A DNA stretch of 64,000 nucleotides from NCBI GenBank assembly GCA_049604415.1, contig JBMYTN010000002.1, positions 124,001 through 188,000 of the forward strand. The letters are read 5' to 3'. This DNA comes from JBMYTN01 sp049604415 (GTDB taxonomy: Bacteria > Pseudomonadota > Alphaproteobacteria > Rhodospirillales > Rhodospirillaceae). Below, piece by piece: positions 52,936 to 62,059 of this stretch. Numbering within the stretch: position 1 is the first letter of the stretch; every line of letters begins with the position of its first letter. The position numbers and the translations under genes are program-made. Under the pieces are notes generated by a model. It was given only the letters and a program-made list of their open reading frames with translations. It was not told the origin of the DNA and made no database searches.

Positions 52936-54927
52936 CTAAATGATGCCGCGCATGGTCAGTTCGGCAATGACCTGATCGGCCAGATCTTCCACATCGGTGT
53001 TGTCGGTGTGCAGATGCAGATCTGGGCTTTCCGGGGGCTCATAGGGGCTGTCAATGCCGGTGAAATTGGTGATCTCCCGGTTGCGGGCCTTGGCATAAAG
53101 CCCATTGGGATCGCGGCGTTCACATTCTTCCAAGGGGGCATCAACAAAGATTTCCAGGAAGGCCCCGTCTTCCATCAAATTCCGCGCCGCCTGGCGTTCG
53201 GCTTGGAAGGGCGAAATGAAGGCGGTCATCACGATCAAACCGGCATCGGCCCCAAGCCGGGCGACCTCGGACACCCGGCGGATGTTTTCCACCCGCTCAG
53301 CGTCGGCGAAGCCAAGATCCTTGTTCAGACCATGGCGCACCGCATCGCCATCCAACACCATGACATGCCGGCCCAAGGCAAAGAGTTTGCGGTCCACCGC
53401 ATCGGCGATGGTGGATTTGCCCGCCCCGGACAGTCCGGTGAACCAGAGCACGCAGGCCCGCTGGCCCTTTTGCCGCGCCCGGGCCTGACGGCTGACGGTC
53501 ATGTCATGCAGGAACAGGGTTTCTCCCCGCCGCATCGCGCTTTCAATCATTCCGGCGGCCAGGGTGGCTCCAGAAACCGGATCGATTAGGATGAAGGCCC
53601 CGGTCTCCCGATTTTCCGCATAGGGATCGACGATCAGCGGGCGTTCGGTGGCGAAGGTCACCAGGCCGATTTCGTTGAGGGCCAAAGACTTGCCGCCCTG
53701 TTCCTCCAAGGTGTTCACATCGATCCTGGCCTTCAGGGCTGTGATTTCCACCCCGGTCACCCGGGTGCCGCATTTGATCAGGTAATGCCGTCCAACTGGC
53801 ATCGGCGTTTCCGCCATCCACACCAGCTTGGCTTCAAAATGGTCCGAGGCTGTGGGGGCTTCCTCCGGACGCACCAGCATATCCCCGCGCGAGGCATCCA
53901 CATCCTCGGCCAGGGTGACGGTGATGGCCTGTCCGGTGACGGCGCGCTCCACATCCACCGTGGCTCCGGCCACAGGGGCCAGGATGCGGGCGACCGTGGC
54001 TTCCTCGCCCGAAGGCAGGACCTTGATCCGCTCGCCGGTGGTCAGGCTGCCGCCGCGCAGGGTGCCGGTCATGCCGCGAAAATCCTGGTTTGGCCGGTTG
54101 ACCCATTGCACCGGGAAGCGGAGCGGTCCGTCGGCGGAGACCGCCCGAACCGGCACGGATTCCAGCCAGGACAACAGGGTCGGCTGTCCCTTCAGGGTGT
54201 CCGGGGCGGTTTCATCATGGGCGACCATGGCCCCGGTCAAGGCGGAGACCGGCATGGCCCCGATTTCGGTAAAGCCAAGGGGTTCGGCAAAGCTGCGGAA
54301 GCCGCTGGCCATCTCTTCAAACCGCTTCAGGTCCCAATCGATGGCATCCATTTTATTGACCGCGAGCATCACCCGGGGAATGCCCATCAAAGAGCAGATC
54401 ACCGCATGGCGGTGGGTTTGCGTGGTCGGCCCCTTGCGGGCATCGACCAACAGAATGGCCACATCGGCATTGGATGCCCCGGTGGCCATATTGCGGGTGT
54501 AGCGCTCATGGCCCGGGGTATCGGCGACGATGAATTTGCGTTTTTTGGTGGCGAAATAGCGATAGGCCACATCAATGGTGATGCCCTGTTCGCGCTCGGC
54601 CTGGAGACCATCGAGCAGATCGGCCAATTCCGGCAAGGCATCGGCTGTGTCACTGCGCCGGGCAGTGCGCCGCAGGGCGTCCATCTGGTCATCCAGGATC
54701 AGGCCACAATCATGCAGCAAGCGACCGATTAAGGTGGATTTGCCATCATCGACACTGCCGCAAGTGATGAAGCGCAGAATGCCCGCCTCTACGGGACCGG
54801 CAAGGGCGCGCAATTGCTCTTCGGTTTTGGCATCCAGGTCAGAGATGGAATCGGTCATGGCAGGGTTCGATATGCTGGAGGACGTGGCAGGAACGGCAGG
54901 CGACAGATCAGTCTCGGTCAGGGACAT
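52936..54927 (-). CDS. cysNC: Bifunctional sulfate adenylyltransferase GTPase subunit / APS kinase (CysN-CysC, NodQ-like)
   Basis: 663 residues. The N-terminal half is CysN, a translation-factor-like GTPase: P-loop CGSVDDGKST, switch DTPGHERYTRNM, NKMD, and beta-barrel domains to about residue 460. The C-terminal half is APS kinase with P-loop TGLSGAGKST, substrate loop and FISPFQAERQAARNL. Together with CysD it makes APS from sulfate and ATP, driven by GTP, and then phosphorylates APS to PAPS. The start shares one base with the CysD stop (TAATG), so the subunits are coupled. This fusion is the NodQ arrangement known from rhizobia and many proteobacteria. PAPS feeds sulfate assimilation or sulfotransferases. 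Confidence 0.95.
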   Translation of the reverse strand: MSLTETDLSPAVPATSSSISNPAMTDSISDLDAKTEEQLRALAGPVEAGILRFITCGSVDDGKSTLIGRLLHDCGLILDDQMDALRRTARRSDTADALPELADLLDGLQAEREQGITIDVAYRYFATKKRKFIVADTPGHERYTRNMATGASNADVAILLVDARKGPTTQTHRHAVICSLMGIPRVMLAVNKMDAIDWDLKRFEEMASGFRSFAEPLGFTEIGAMPVSALTGAMVAHDETAPDTLKGQPTLLSWLESVPVRAVSADGPLRFPVQWVNRPNQDFRGMTGTLRGGSLTTGERIKVLPSGEEATVARILAPVAGATVDVERAVTGQAITVTLAEDVDASRGDMLVRPEEAPTASDHFEAKLVWMAETPMPVGRHYLIKCGTRVTGVEITALKARIDVNTLEEQGGKSLALNEIGLVTFATERPLIVDPYAENRETGAFILIDPVSGATLAAGMIESAMRRGETLFLHDMTVSRQARARQKGQRACVLWFTGLSGAGKSTIADAVDRKLFALGRHVMVLDGDAVRHGLNKDLGFADAERVENIRRVSEVARLGADAGLIVMTAFISPFQAERQAARNLMEDGAFLEIFVDAPLEECERRDPNGLYAKARNREITNFTGIDSPYEPPESPDLHLHTDNTDVEDLADQVIAELTMRGII

Positions 54928-55823
54928 TAAAAATACCCTTCCCGTTTTTTGCGTTCCATGGAGCCGGGTGCGTCATGGTCAATCACCCGCCCTTCGCGCT
55001 CAGACCGGCGCGCAGCAGCGATCTCCGCGACCACATCTGGCAGGGTGGTGGCATCGCTTTCGGTCGCCGCCGTCAGGGGGTAGCAGCCCAGGGTGCGGAA
55101 TCGCACCATGCGCTGTTGCGGCACTTCGCCCGGTTCTAAGGGGAAGCGATCATCATCAATCATGATCAGATTGTTATCCCGGATCACAGTTGGCCGGGAT
55201 TTGGCCATATACAGTGGCACCACAGCGATCCGTTCGCGCAGAATATAGCGCCAGATGTCAATTTCGGTCCAATCGGACAGCGGAAAGACCCGGAAGCTCT
55301 CGCCCTTGCGCTTATGGGTGTTGAACAATTTCCAGGGCTCCGGGCGTTGGGCGCGGGGTTCCCAACGGCCCCGGTCATCCCGGTGGGAAAACACCCGTTC
55401 CTTGGCCCGGGAGGCTTCCTCGTCGCGCCGAGCTCCGCCAAAGGCCATGTCCCATTGGCCCTCGGCCATGGCTTGTTTCAGCGCCTGGGTTTTCATCATG
55501 TCCGTATAGGGGCCGCTGCCCATGGTGAAGGGCGAAGCACCAATGGCCACGCCTTCCTGGTTGGTGTGAACCAACAGCTCCATGCCGACTTTGCGGGCGG
55601 TAGCATCCCGGAAGCGGATCATTTCCTGGAATTTCCAGGTCGTGTCGATATGCAGCAGGGGGAAGGGCGGCGGGGCCGGGGCGAAGGCCTTCACGGCCAG
55701 GTGCAACATCACCGAGCTGTCCTTGCCGATCGAATACAGCATCACCGGACGTTCCGCTTCGGCCACGGCTTCGCGCAGAATATGGATGCTCTCGGCTTCC
55801 AACAGGTCAAGATCAGACAGCAT
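54927..55823 (-). CDS. cysD: Sulfate adenylyltransferase small subunit (CysD/NodP)
   Basis: 298 residues from the ATG at 55823 (AAAGG 8-9 bases upstream); a GTG three codons earlier is less likely. It is a PP-loop ATP pyrophosphatase with LYSIGKDSSVMLHL near residue 30, HIDTTWKFQEMI, the FGGARRDEEASRAKER block and PLSDWTEIDIWRYI. It catalyses adenylation of sulfate and works with the CysN half of the next gene. The stop and the cysNC start share one base. A 21-bp palindrome lies 27 bp upstream of the ATG and is a likely operator. Confidence 0.95.
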   Translation of the reverse strand: MLSDLDLLEAESIHILREAVAEAERPVMLYSIGKDSSVMLHLAVKAFAPAPPPFPLLHIDTTWKFQEMIRFRDATARKVGMELLVHTNQEGVAIGASPFTMGSGPYTDMMKTQALKQAMAEGQWDMAFGGARRDEEASRAKERVFSHRDDRGRWEPRAQRPEPWKLFNTHKRKGESFRVFPLSDWTEIDIWRYILRERIAVVPLYMAKSRPTVIRDNNLIMIDDDRFPLEPGEVPQQRMVRFRTLGCYPLTAATESDATTLPDVVAEIAAARRSEREGRVIDHDAPGSMERKKREGYF

Positions 55824-55849
55824 GGCAGACACCTTTGATTAAATAACAC

Positions 55850-55870
55850 AAAATATACGGAGTATATTTT
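55850..55870. promoter_or_regulatory. Perfect palindrome (9-bp arms) upstream of cysD
   Basis: Arms AAAATATAC (55850-55858) and GTATATTTT (55862-55870) flank GGA. It sits 27 bp from the cysD ATG and overlaps a possible -10 box (TATACT on the minus strand, 55861-55866). Length and symmetry suit a small dimeric repressor, for example of the Rrf2 type, acting on sulfate assimilation. Confidence 0.6.
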
Positions 55871-56001
55871 GATTTACGACGCCTTCTGTGTAGAAAGTGC
55901 GGCGCGCTTATAATCCTAGTTTTCGCGCTGCACAAGTTTTAACTCCCTTTCCACCTTTTTATCGGCATTCTATTGTTTCCGGGTCACAGGACTGCAGGCA
56001 T

Positions 56002-56988
56002 ATGACGATAGATGCGCCGTCACATTTCCCATTGGCAGGGAAAAGGATTTGGGTTGCGGGCCACCGCGGGTTGGTGGGCTCGGCCATTGTCCGTCGGCTG
56101 GCGCGCGAGTCCTGTTCGGTTTTGGCGGTTGGGCGCGACGAAGTTGACCTTCGACGCCAGGCCGAAACCGAAGCCTGGATCGCCAAAGTCCAACCGGATG
56201 CCATTGTTGTCGCCGCAGCCACCGTTGGCGGGATTTTGGCCAATGCCACCCGACCGGCAGAGTTCCTGTACGACAATTTGGCCATCGAGGCCAATATCAT
56301 CCATGGGGCCCACCAGGCCGGGGTGCAACGCCTGTTGTTTTTGGGCTCGTCTTGCATTTATCCCCGCAATGCGCCGCAACCGATGGCCGAAACGGCCCTT
56401 TTGACTGGCCCGCTGGAGGAGACCAATCAATGGTACTCCGTAGCCAAGATCGCCGGGATCAAGCTCTGCCAAGCCTATCGAACCCAATATGGTCGGGACT
56501 ATGTTTCGGCCATGCCAGCCAATCTTTACGGCCCAGGAGATAACTTCGACCTGCGCTCCTCCCATGTGTTGCCGGCCCTGTTGGTGAAAATCATCCAGGC
56601 CCAGCGGACCGGGGCGCAGCAGGTTGAGGTCTGGGGCACCGGGGCGCCCTTGCGCGAATTTCTGTATGTCGATGATCTGGCCGACGGCACGGTGTTCCTG
56701 CTCGAGCATTTTGATGGGTATGACCACATCAATATCGGCACTGGGGCGGAGGTCTCGATCAAGGACCTCGCGACCCTGATCGCCTCTGTGGTGGGCTATC
56801 AAGGTCAATTGCGGTTTGACAGCTCCAAGCCCGATGGCACGCCGCGCAAGGTGATGGATCACGCCAAGATCCACGCCTTGGGCTGGCGGGCACGGACCTC
56901 TCTGGAAGACGGGATCCGGGCCACCTTGGCGTGGTTGGAAGACAATCCGGAACTGTTGGAGCCGACGCCTGCACAGGAGGGCTCATGA
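56002..56988 (+). CDS. fcl: GDP-L-fucose synthase (Fcl/WcaG)
   Basis: 328 residues from the ATG at 56002 (AGG just upstream); the frame can be extended to 55897 but lacks support and would enter the divergent promoter. It is an extended short-chain dehydrogenase: NADP motif WVAGHRGLVGSAIVRRL, family block VAAATVGGILANATRPAEF, SSCIYP and catalytic Tyr and Lys in NQWYSVAKIAGIK. It converts GDP-4-keto-6-deoxymannose to GDP-L-fucose by epimerisation and reduction. The partner dehydratase Gmd is not in the window. The stop overlaps the next ATG. GDP-fucose suggests cell-surface polysaccharide or lipochitin-like decoration. Confidence 0.92.
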   Translation: MTIDAPSHFPLAGKRIWVAGHRGLVGSAIVRRLARESCSVLAVGRDEVDLRRQAETEAWIAKVQPDAIVVAAATVGGILANATRPAEFLYDNLAIEANIIHGAHQAGVQRLLFLGSSCIYPRNAPQPMAETALLTGPLEETNQWYSVAKIAGIKLCQAYRTQYGRDYVSAMPANLYGPGDNFDLRSSHVLPALLVKIIQAQRTGAQQVEVWGTGAPLREFLYVDDLADGTVFLLEHFDGYDHINIGTGAEVSIKDLATLIASVVGYQGQLRFDSSKPDGTPRKVMDHAKIHALGWRARTSLEDGIRATLAWLEDNPELLEPTPAQEGS

Positions 56989-58544
56989 TCGAGCCCGATT
57001 TGTATGGATCTGAGGCGGAGACAGATGTCAGCGCCCAACTGGCGGCGGTCGAAAGTGCCTTGTCGATGGCGGGACCGACGGCTTCCGTGGTGGTCGATCT
57101 GGATGAAACCCTGTTGCGCGGCAACAGCACGGAACTGTTTTTGTCCCATGTGCGCCCGGCCCTTTTTGCGGCTTTGATCTTGCGTGCCTTGGATGTCCTG
57201 AAGCCCTGGCGTCTGTGGCCCGGGGCCGATCGCGTTGGCCTTCAGGATCGGGTCCGGGTCGGCGTGATCTTGGTGTTGATGCCCTGGCATTTTTTGGTCT
57301 GGCGCCGTCTCGCAGCCAGACTGGCCCAAGATCAGGTCAACAAACCCCTGCTCACCCTGCTGGAGTCAGCGGCCAAAGGGCGGGTGGTTGTCGCGACCCA
57401 TGGCTTTGGTCTGATTGTCCGCCCCCTGATCAACCATCTCGGCTTTGCCGCACCGCCAAAGGTGATTTGTGGCGGTTTGGCCCCATGGGATGGGATGCTC
57501 AGACGCGGTAAAACCGCATTGGTCGAGGACCATCTGGGGGCTGAGGGCCTCACCAAAGCCGTGGTCATCACCGATGATGAGACCCGGGATGCGGACTTGC
57601 TGGCCGCTTCGAACCATCCGGTGGGCGGGGTCTGGCCCAACGCATCCTATCACCGGGCCTTTTCCGACTTTTGGCTGCCCTTGGATTACGTCACCAAGGT
57701 CAAACATCCCGGTCGCGGTCATGTTAAGCGGACTTTCCTTGGTGAAGATTGGTTGGTGTTGCTGCTGGCCGCCGCCCCTTTGTCCGTCGCCCCGCTGTCT
57801 TTGGGGCTCGGATTGCTGTTTCTGATCCTGGCCTATTTTGTCATTTACGATCTGGGCTATTGGGAGAATGACCGGCTCGGGGTGCAATATGAGTCGAACC
57901 CGGTTGTTGGCGGTTTGGCCGCGCAATGGCGCGACCGGGTCAAACCCATGCGGGCCTGGGCGCTTTGCTTGATCCTCTTGGCTCCAGCAGCTTGGTTCTT
58001 AAGTCAGGCCCCGGAAGTGGGCCATTTGGTGACCGATCCGCTCTGGCGCGTCCCCATGCTCTATGCCAGTTGCCTGCTGGCAATCCTCGTCAGTCGTGGG
58101 CTGTTTTTTGTCTTCAACCGTGTTGATGAGCGCAGCCGGATTATCCTGTTTCTGCCGCTGCAGGTCTCAAAGGGCTTGGGCCTTGTTGCTTTCTTAGGAT
58201 TGCCTTTGAGCGCGGCCGGCGAAGCGGCTTTGGTCGCCGTCCCAGTGGCGCGCTGGATCCCCTATATCATTTACCGCATGGGCGGAATGCGCTGGAAAAC
58301 CCCAGACCAATTGGTCCGTCTCATCCTGTTTTTGCTGATCCTGGGTGCGGTCAGTGCGTGGTATGGACCAGAGGTGTTTTCTGATCTGACCACGGGTCTT
58401 TTGGTGGTCTGGGTGCTGATCAAAGCCCGGCATGATCTAAAAGGGTCTTGGGACCAGGCCCGTTGGCTGCCGGATAAAGAAACCGTCCCACCGCAAAAGA
58501 CATCTGACAGTGCCAATATGGCACAGCGGATCGGCTCAGACTGA
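56985..58544 (+). CDS. HAD phosphatase-like domain fused to a polytopic membrane domain (UbiA-like?)
   Basis: 519 residues from the ATG at 56985, overlapping the fcl stop by ATGA. The N-terminal 220 residues are a HAD domain with VVDLDETLLRGNST (nucleophile Asp and acid Asp) and TDDETRDADLL as the final acidic motif. From about residue 250 eight or so membrane helices follow, with IYDLGYWENDRLGVQYESNPVV after the first two. Similar HAD plus membrane proteins exist in alphaproteobacteria; the END...NP pattern weakly recalls the Asp-rich site of UbiA prenyltransferases. If so, it could move a sugar or phosphosugar onto a polyprenyl carrier. This is only a hypothesis. Coupling to fcl suggests a role in glycan building. 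Confidence 0.65.
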   Translation: MIEPDLYGSEAETDVSAQLAAVESALSMAGPTASVVVDLDETLLRGNSTELFLSHVRPALFAALILRALDVLKPWRLWPGADRVGLQDRVRVGVILVLMPWHFLVWRRLAARLAQDQVNKPLLTLLESAAKGRVVVATHGFGLIVRPLINHLGFAAPPKVICGGLAPWDGMLRRGKTALVEDHLGAEGLTKAVVITDDETRDADLLAASNHPVGGVWPNASYHRAFSDFWLPLDYVTKVKHPGRGHVKRTFLGEDWLVLLLAAAPLSVAPLSLGLGLLFLILAYFVIYDLGYWENDRLGVQYESNPVVGGLAAQWRDRVKPMRAWALCLILLAPAAWFLSQAPEVGHLVTDPLWRVPMLYASCLLAILVSRGLFFVFNRVDERSRIILFLPLQVSKGLGLVAFLGLPLSAAGEAALVAVPVARWIPYIIYRMGGMRWKTPDQLVRLILFLLILGAVSAWYGPEVFSDLTTGLLVVWVLIKARHDLKGSWDQARWLPDKETVPPQKTSDSANMAQRIGSD

Positions 58545-58566
58545 TTGGGTTGGCGTTGCGGCTTTT

Positions 58567-59571
58567 TTACTCAGCCGCTGTGTCGGATTTGTTTTCCAAG
58601 CTTTCAATATTGGTCGGCCCCATCACCGGGAATTCGAAACCGCCCCGGTTGTTGCGATAATTCCGTTGGAATTCCGTCACCAGCTTTTGGAACTCTGGCG
58701 AGGCCATGGTGTTGGCCATGACCTTGGCCAATTCGATCAGATAGGCCCGTTGATCAGCGGCGGAGCGCGGCCCCACATTGGGCGGCACATTGGCCCGGAA
58801 CAGCGGATGCTTCATCGCGGCTTCCCAGGTCAGGGACAACAAATCCATGCCGATGACATAGGTCACACCGCAGGCCACATGGACGCAATTGTCGGTCACC
58901 GAGAGCGCCTCGTGATATTGACCGCGCGGGATATAGAGAAAATCGCCCGGCGTCATCAACGGTTCCATCAGGACATTGCCCTTCAGCTTATCGCGATGGT
59001 CCGGGGTGATGACCGGCTTGAACATCGGGTGGTTGATCGGGTTTTCGGACCGGTAATCATAGACCGTCCAGCGCTTTTCACCCTCGCAATGCAAAGCAAA
59101 CACATCATGGCTGTCGTCATGGGGGTGGAAGGCTTGGCGCTCCCGCCGGGAGCAATAGAGATTGACCTGTGACTTGCCAAAAAGGCGCTCTTCCAAAGCG
59201 TTCGACAGCGCGCGCAGCCCTTCATCCAAAGTGTCGATCTGATTAAGGGCTAAGGAGGCGCCGTCTTTGATCAACTGCATCACCTTGATCGGGTCAGGCT
59301 TCATGCAAGGCTTTTCGCGGCGATCCAGACCGCTGACACAATAGTCATTGGGCTTCAGAACGTCCTTATCCATCACCAGCAACAGGTTTTCCGACGTCCA
59401 GATACTGGTCTGGTTCAAAATCCGATTGAGTCGCGGCCAACTCATTACGGATTCGAATTTGTCCGCCGGACCAGGGATAAAGCAGGGTTTTTGGCCAAAA
59501 TAATCCCGGAAAAATTCTTGCGGATCCATGGGAGCGATGATTTGGGAAAAGTCACTGATCAGCTTGGACAT
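58567..59571 (-). CDS. JmjC/cupin-like 2-oxoglutarate-dependent oxygenase (ROX-like)
   Basis: 334 residues from the ATG at 59571 with AGG upstream; the open frame reaches 59721. The cupin core has the HxD metal motif and surrounding block HPHDDSHDVFALHCEGEKRW and the distal metal His in YIPRGQYHEALS, as in bacterial ribosomal oxygenases (RoxA/MINA53 family, Cupin_4). Those hydroxylate a residue of a ribosomal protein using Fe(II), O2 and 2-oxoglutarate. At 334 residues it is shorter than RoxA, so the target may differ. It is convergent with the HAD gene (22 bp gap) and divergent from the molybdopterin-fold gene. Confidence 0.8.
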   Translation of the reverse strand: MSKLISDFSQIIAPMDPQEFFRDYFGQKPCFIPGPADKFESVMSWPRLNRILNQTSIWTSENLLLVMDKDVLKPNDYCVSGLDRREKPCMKPDPIKVMQLIKDGASLALNQIDTLDEGLRALSNALEERLFGKSQVNLYCSRRERQAFHPHDDSHDVFALHCEGEKRWTVYDYRSENPINHPMFKPVITPDHRDKLKGNVLMEPLMTPGDFLYIPRGQYHEALSVTDNCVHVACGVTYVIGMDLLSLTWEAAMKHPLFRANVPPNVGPRSAADQRAYLIELAKVMANTMASPEFQKLVTEFQRNYRNNRGGFEFPVMGPTNIESLENKSDTAAE

Positions 59572-59809
59572 GATGCCTGGATCCTCTGTGGCGTTGCCCC
59601 GCTTGCCCGGGGTTTCATTGGTGCTGAGCATACTGCCAGGGCTCTGCCGGTGCAACGCAAGCCAGAGATCCAGGCTTGGTTTTGCCTGTCGTGAACAGGG
59701 TGCTAAACCAAAGTCGACCAACCTCAGACTTGTACAAACTTGACGCTTTGTATGCTTGGTTTACCATAGGGATATATGGAGAAATGATTGGGTTTTGGGG
59801 GACTTTAGG

Positions 59810-60361
59810 ATGACCACGTTAACGACGTGGCGCCACGCTCCGCAGCACTGGATCTGCGTGGCTCTCACACTCATAGTGTCGATTGCGTTCCAACCCAAGG
59901 ATAGCTGGGCGGACGCGGCGCAGGCGCTGGCGACCCCTGCAGGCAATGTCATTTTGCAGCTAACGGGGTCGATTTCCCAAACCAATGACGGCCAGAGCGC
60001 GGCTTTTGACGCTCAGATGCTGCAGGCTTTGCCCCAGGTGACCATTGAAACCGGTAATCCCTGGACGGACGGCGTCCACAGCTATCAGGGTCCGTTGCTC
60101 AAGGATGTGTTGTCGGTTGTCGGGGCCAACGGGACCACCTTAGAAGTCATCGCTTTGAACGATTATGCTGCGACGGTTCCGGTGGAGGACGCGCAAGCGG
60201 ATGGACCCATATTGGCCCACTCTCGGGATGGCAAGCCAATGCGCATTCGGGACAAAGGCCCCTTAATGTTGGTTTATCCTTTCGATGACAATCCATCCTT
60301 GGACAATGAGATCTACTATTCCCGATCAGTTTGGCAGATCAAGCACATCACGGTGCAATAG
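59810..60361 (+). CDS. Periplasmic molybdopterin-fold (sulfite-oxidase-like) protein without catalytic Cys
   Basis: 183 residues from the ATG at 59810 with GGGGGA 7 bases upstream. A signal peptide (ending near DSWADA) precedes an Oxidored_molyb-like domain: LPQVTIETGNPWTDGVHSYQG-type start, PLLKDVLSVVGANGTTLEVIALNDYAATVP, then GPLMLVYPFD and YYSRSVWQIKHI. Enzymes of this fold (SUOX, YedY) bind molybdopterin through a Cys; the mature part here has no Cys, so it is unlikely to be a redox enzyme and may act as a binding or sensor protein. A sensor kinase gene follows after 118 bp on the same strand. Confidence 0.75.
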   Translation: MTTLTTWRHAPQHWICVALTLIVSIAFQPKDSWADAAQALATPAGNVILQLTGSISQTNDGQSAAFDAQMLQALPQVTIETGNPWTDGVHSYQGPLLKDVLSVVGANGTTLEVIALNDYAATVPVEDAQADGPILAHSRDGKPMRIRDKGPLMLVYPFDDNPSLDNEIYYSRSVWQIKHITVQ

Positions 60362-60479
60362 GGTCCAGGATCGGTGGGGCGATCTGCAGGGTCTTGAATA
60401 AAATAGGGGGGCTGTTGGCTGTCGTAAAACTCTGCGCGGATCCGGCTATGGTTGGGATCCAAAGCCAACGAATTAACCC

Positions 60480-62045
60480 ATGAAACTGCAAACACCCCCA
60501 CCTGAGGCCGAAAAGTCCGCTCTCTCTGCCAAGCAGGAGAGCGGCCCGTCTCCCTCTCAACGGTCGGTTAAAGCGCCTTCCCGGCTGAACCGGTCCAGCC
60601 TGCACAACCTGATCATGGCGTTGATCGTTCTCATGCTGGTGATCACCGTGGTTGCCTTTTTGGTGCTGTTTGAACGCCATCGAGAATTGCAAGGCGCGGC
60701 CAAGGAGAGCGGCTTATGGGCGACCATCCAGCTTGATCGGGAAGGGCGCAAGCTGCTCGACGCTCTCTATCATCTGCGCGATGGTTATGATGCCCAGGGA
60801 GTGGGCGTTCCCGATGCGCCGCTCGGTGTTCTGATCGAGGATGTTCAGACCAAATATGAGGTGTTGTATTCTCGCAAATCCTACTTGGCCAACGGCGAAA
60901 CGGCGGAAATATTGGCCCGAGACCCCCGGTTGTTCGCCATTTCCCAGGATTTGTCGCGGATGGTCGAAGAGTTTGAACCAGCCATCTACAACTTGGATGT
61001 CAAGTCAAACGCCGAGGATCTCCATCATGTGCTCCACGAGCTCCACCATTTCCTGACCTTGAGTGAGCGGCTGGTGCTGATGGTCAATGCCAATTGGGCC
61101 AGCACCTTGGTCCAGGCCCGGCAACAGACCATCACCATGTTCTATGTGCTTGGTGGTGCTTTGTTGATCCTGGTTTTGGTCGCTGGATTGTTCATAGTCT
61201 TGATGCGAAAGCTGCTGTTAGACAGCGAAACCGCCCGCAAGCGTGAACAGCAGCTTACCGAAGGACTGCATCAGGCCATGGTGCAGGCCGACGAAGCCAA
61301 CCGGGCCAAGTCCGAGTTTCTGGCGTCCATGAGCCATGAATTGCGCACACCGCTCAACGCGATCATCGGCTTTTCCCAAATCATGGATGGGGGCTATTTC
61401 GGCCCGATGCAGAACAAAAAATACCAGACCTATGCCCGGGATATCCTCGGTTCCGGGAAGCATCTCCTGTCCTTGATCAATGATATTCTTGATGTCTCCA
61501 AGATTGAGTCCGGCAATATGGCCTTGGAAGAAGAGGTCGTTGGTTTGGGTCAGGTGATGCGCAATGCGGTTTTGCTGGTCGAAACCCGAGCGCATGCGGC
61601 GGGGATCCGCATTGATCTTCAGGGTGTGCCCGTTGCCAGTGAAGCCGATGCCCAGATTACAAATGATGTTGAGCTTTGGGCCGATAAGCGCCGCTTGCTG
61701 CAAATCCTGACCAATATATTGTCCAATGCGGTGAAGTTCTCCAACACCGGTGGAACCGTCCGGGTCGATGTGATGCGCAGCGCGAATGATGGTGCCACGA
61801 TCACCATTAGCGATGACGGCATCGGCATGGATTCAGATGAAGTCCGTGTCGCTTTGAAGCCTTTTCGCCAAGTTGATGCGGCCCTGCGACGGCGTTACGA
61901 GGGCACCGGCTTAGGCCTTCCCTTGGCCAAAAGCATGGTCGAGCTGCATGACGGACGCTTGTCGGTGCACAGCCTCAAAGGGCGGGGCACCGACATCTCG
62001 ATTTGGTTCCCTGAGGAACGCATGGTGGATAGCACGGCTTCATAA
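60480..62045 (+). CDS. Sensor histidine kinase
   Basis: 521 residues. It has a cytoplasmic Pro/Ser-rich N terminus of about 40 residues, helix 1 (42-64), a periplasmic helical domain (65-217), helix 2 (218-242), a short coiled coil, HisKA with His286 in SMSHELRTPLNAIIGF and an ATPase domain (SNAVKF, SDDGIGM, GTGLGLPL). There is no receiver domain and no response regulator gene is adjacent. It follows the molybdopterin-fold periplasmic protein in the same direction, which may be its signal partner. The kinase core is close in sequence to that of the kinase at 35570-37537. Confidence 0.9.
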   Translation: MKLQTPPPEAEKSALSAKQESGPSPSQRSVKAPSRLNRSSLHNLIMALIVLMLVITVVAFLVLFERHRELQGAAKESGLWATIQLDREGRKLLDALYHLRDGYDAQGVGVPDAPLGVLIEDVQTKYEVLYSRKSYLANGETAEILARDPRLFAISQDLSRMVEEFEPAIYNLDVKSNAEDLHHVLHELHHFLTLSERLVLMVNANWASTLVQARQQTITMFYVLGGALLILVLVAGLFIVLMRKLLLDSETARKREQQLTEGLHQAMVQADEANRAKSEFLASMSHELRTPLNAIIGFSQIMDGGYFGPMQNKKYQTYARDILGSGKHLLSLINDILDVSKIESGNMALEEEVVGLGQVMRNAVLLVETRAHAAGIRIDLQGVPVASEADAQITNDVELWADKRRLLQILTNILSNAVKFSNTGGTVRVDVMRSANDGATITISDDGIGMDSDEVRVALKPFRQVDAALRRRYEGTGLGLPLAKSMVELHDGRLSVHSLKGRGTDISIWFPEERMVDSTAS

Positions 62046-62059
62046 ACCGCGAAAAAGGA

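Noticed and set aside
55959..55966. TTATCGGC resembling a flagellar sigma -10 box on the minus strand
   Set aside because: No matching -35 element at the expected distance and the gene served would be cysD, not a motility gene.
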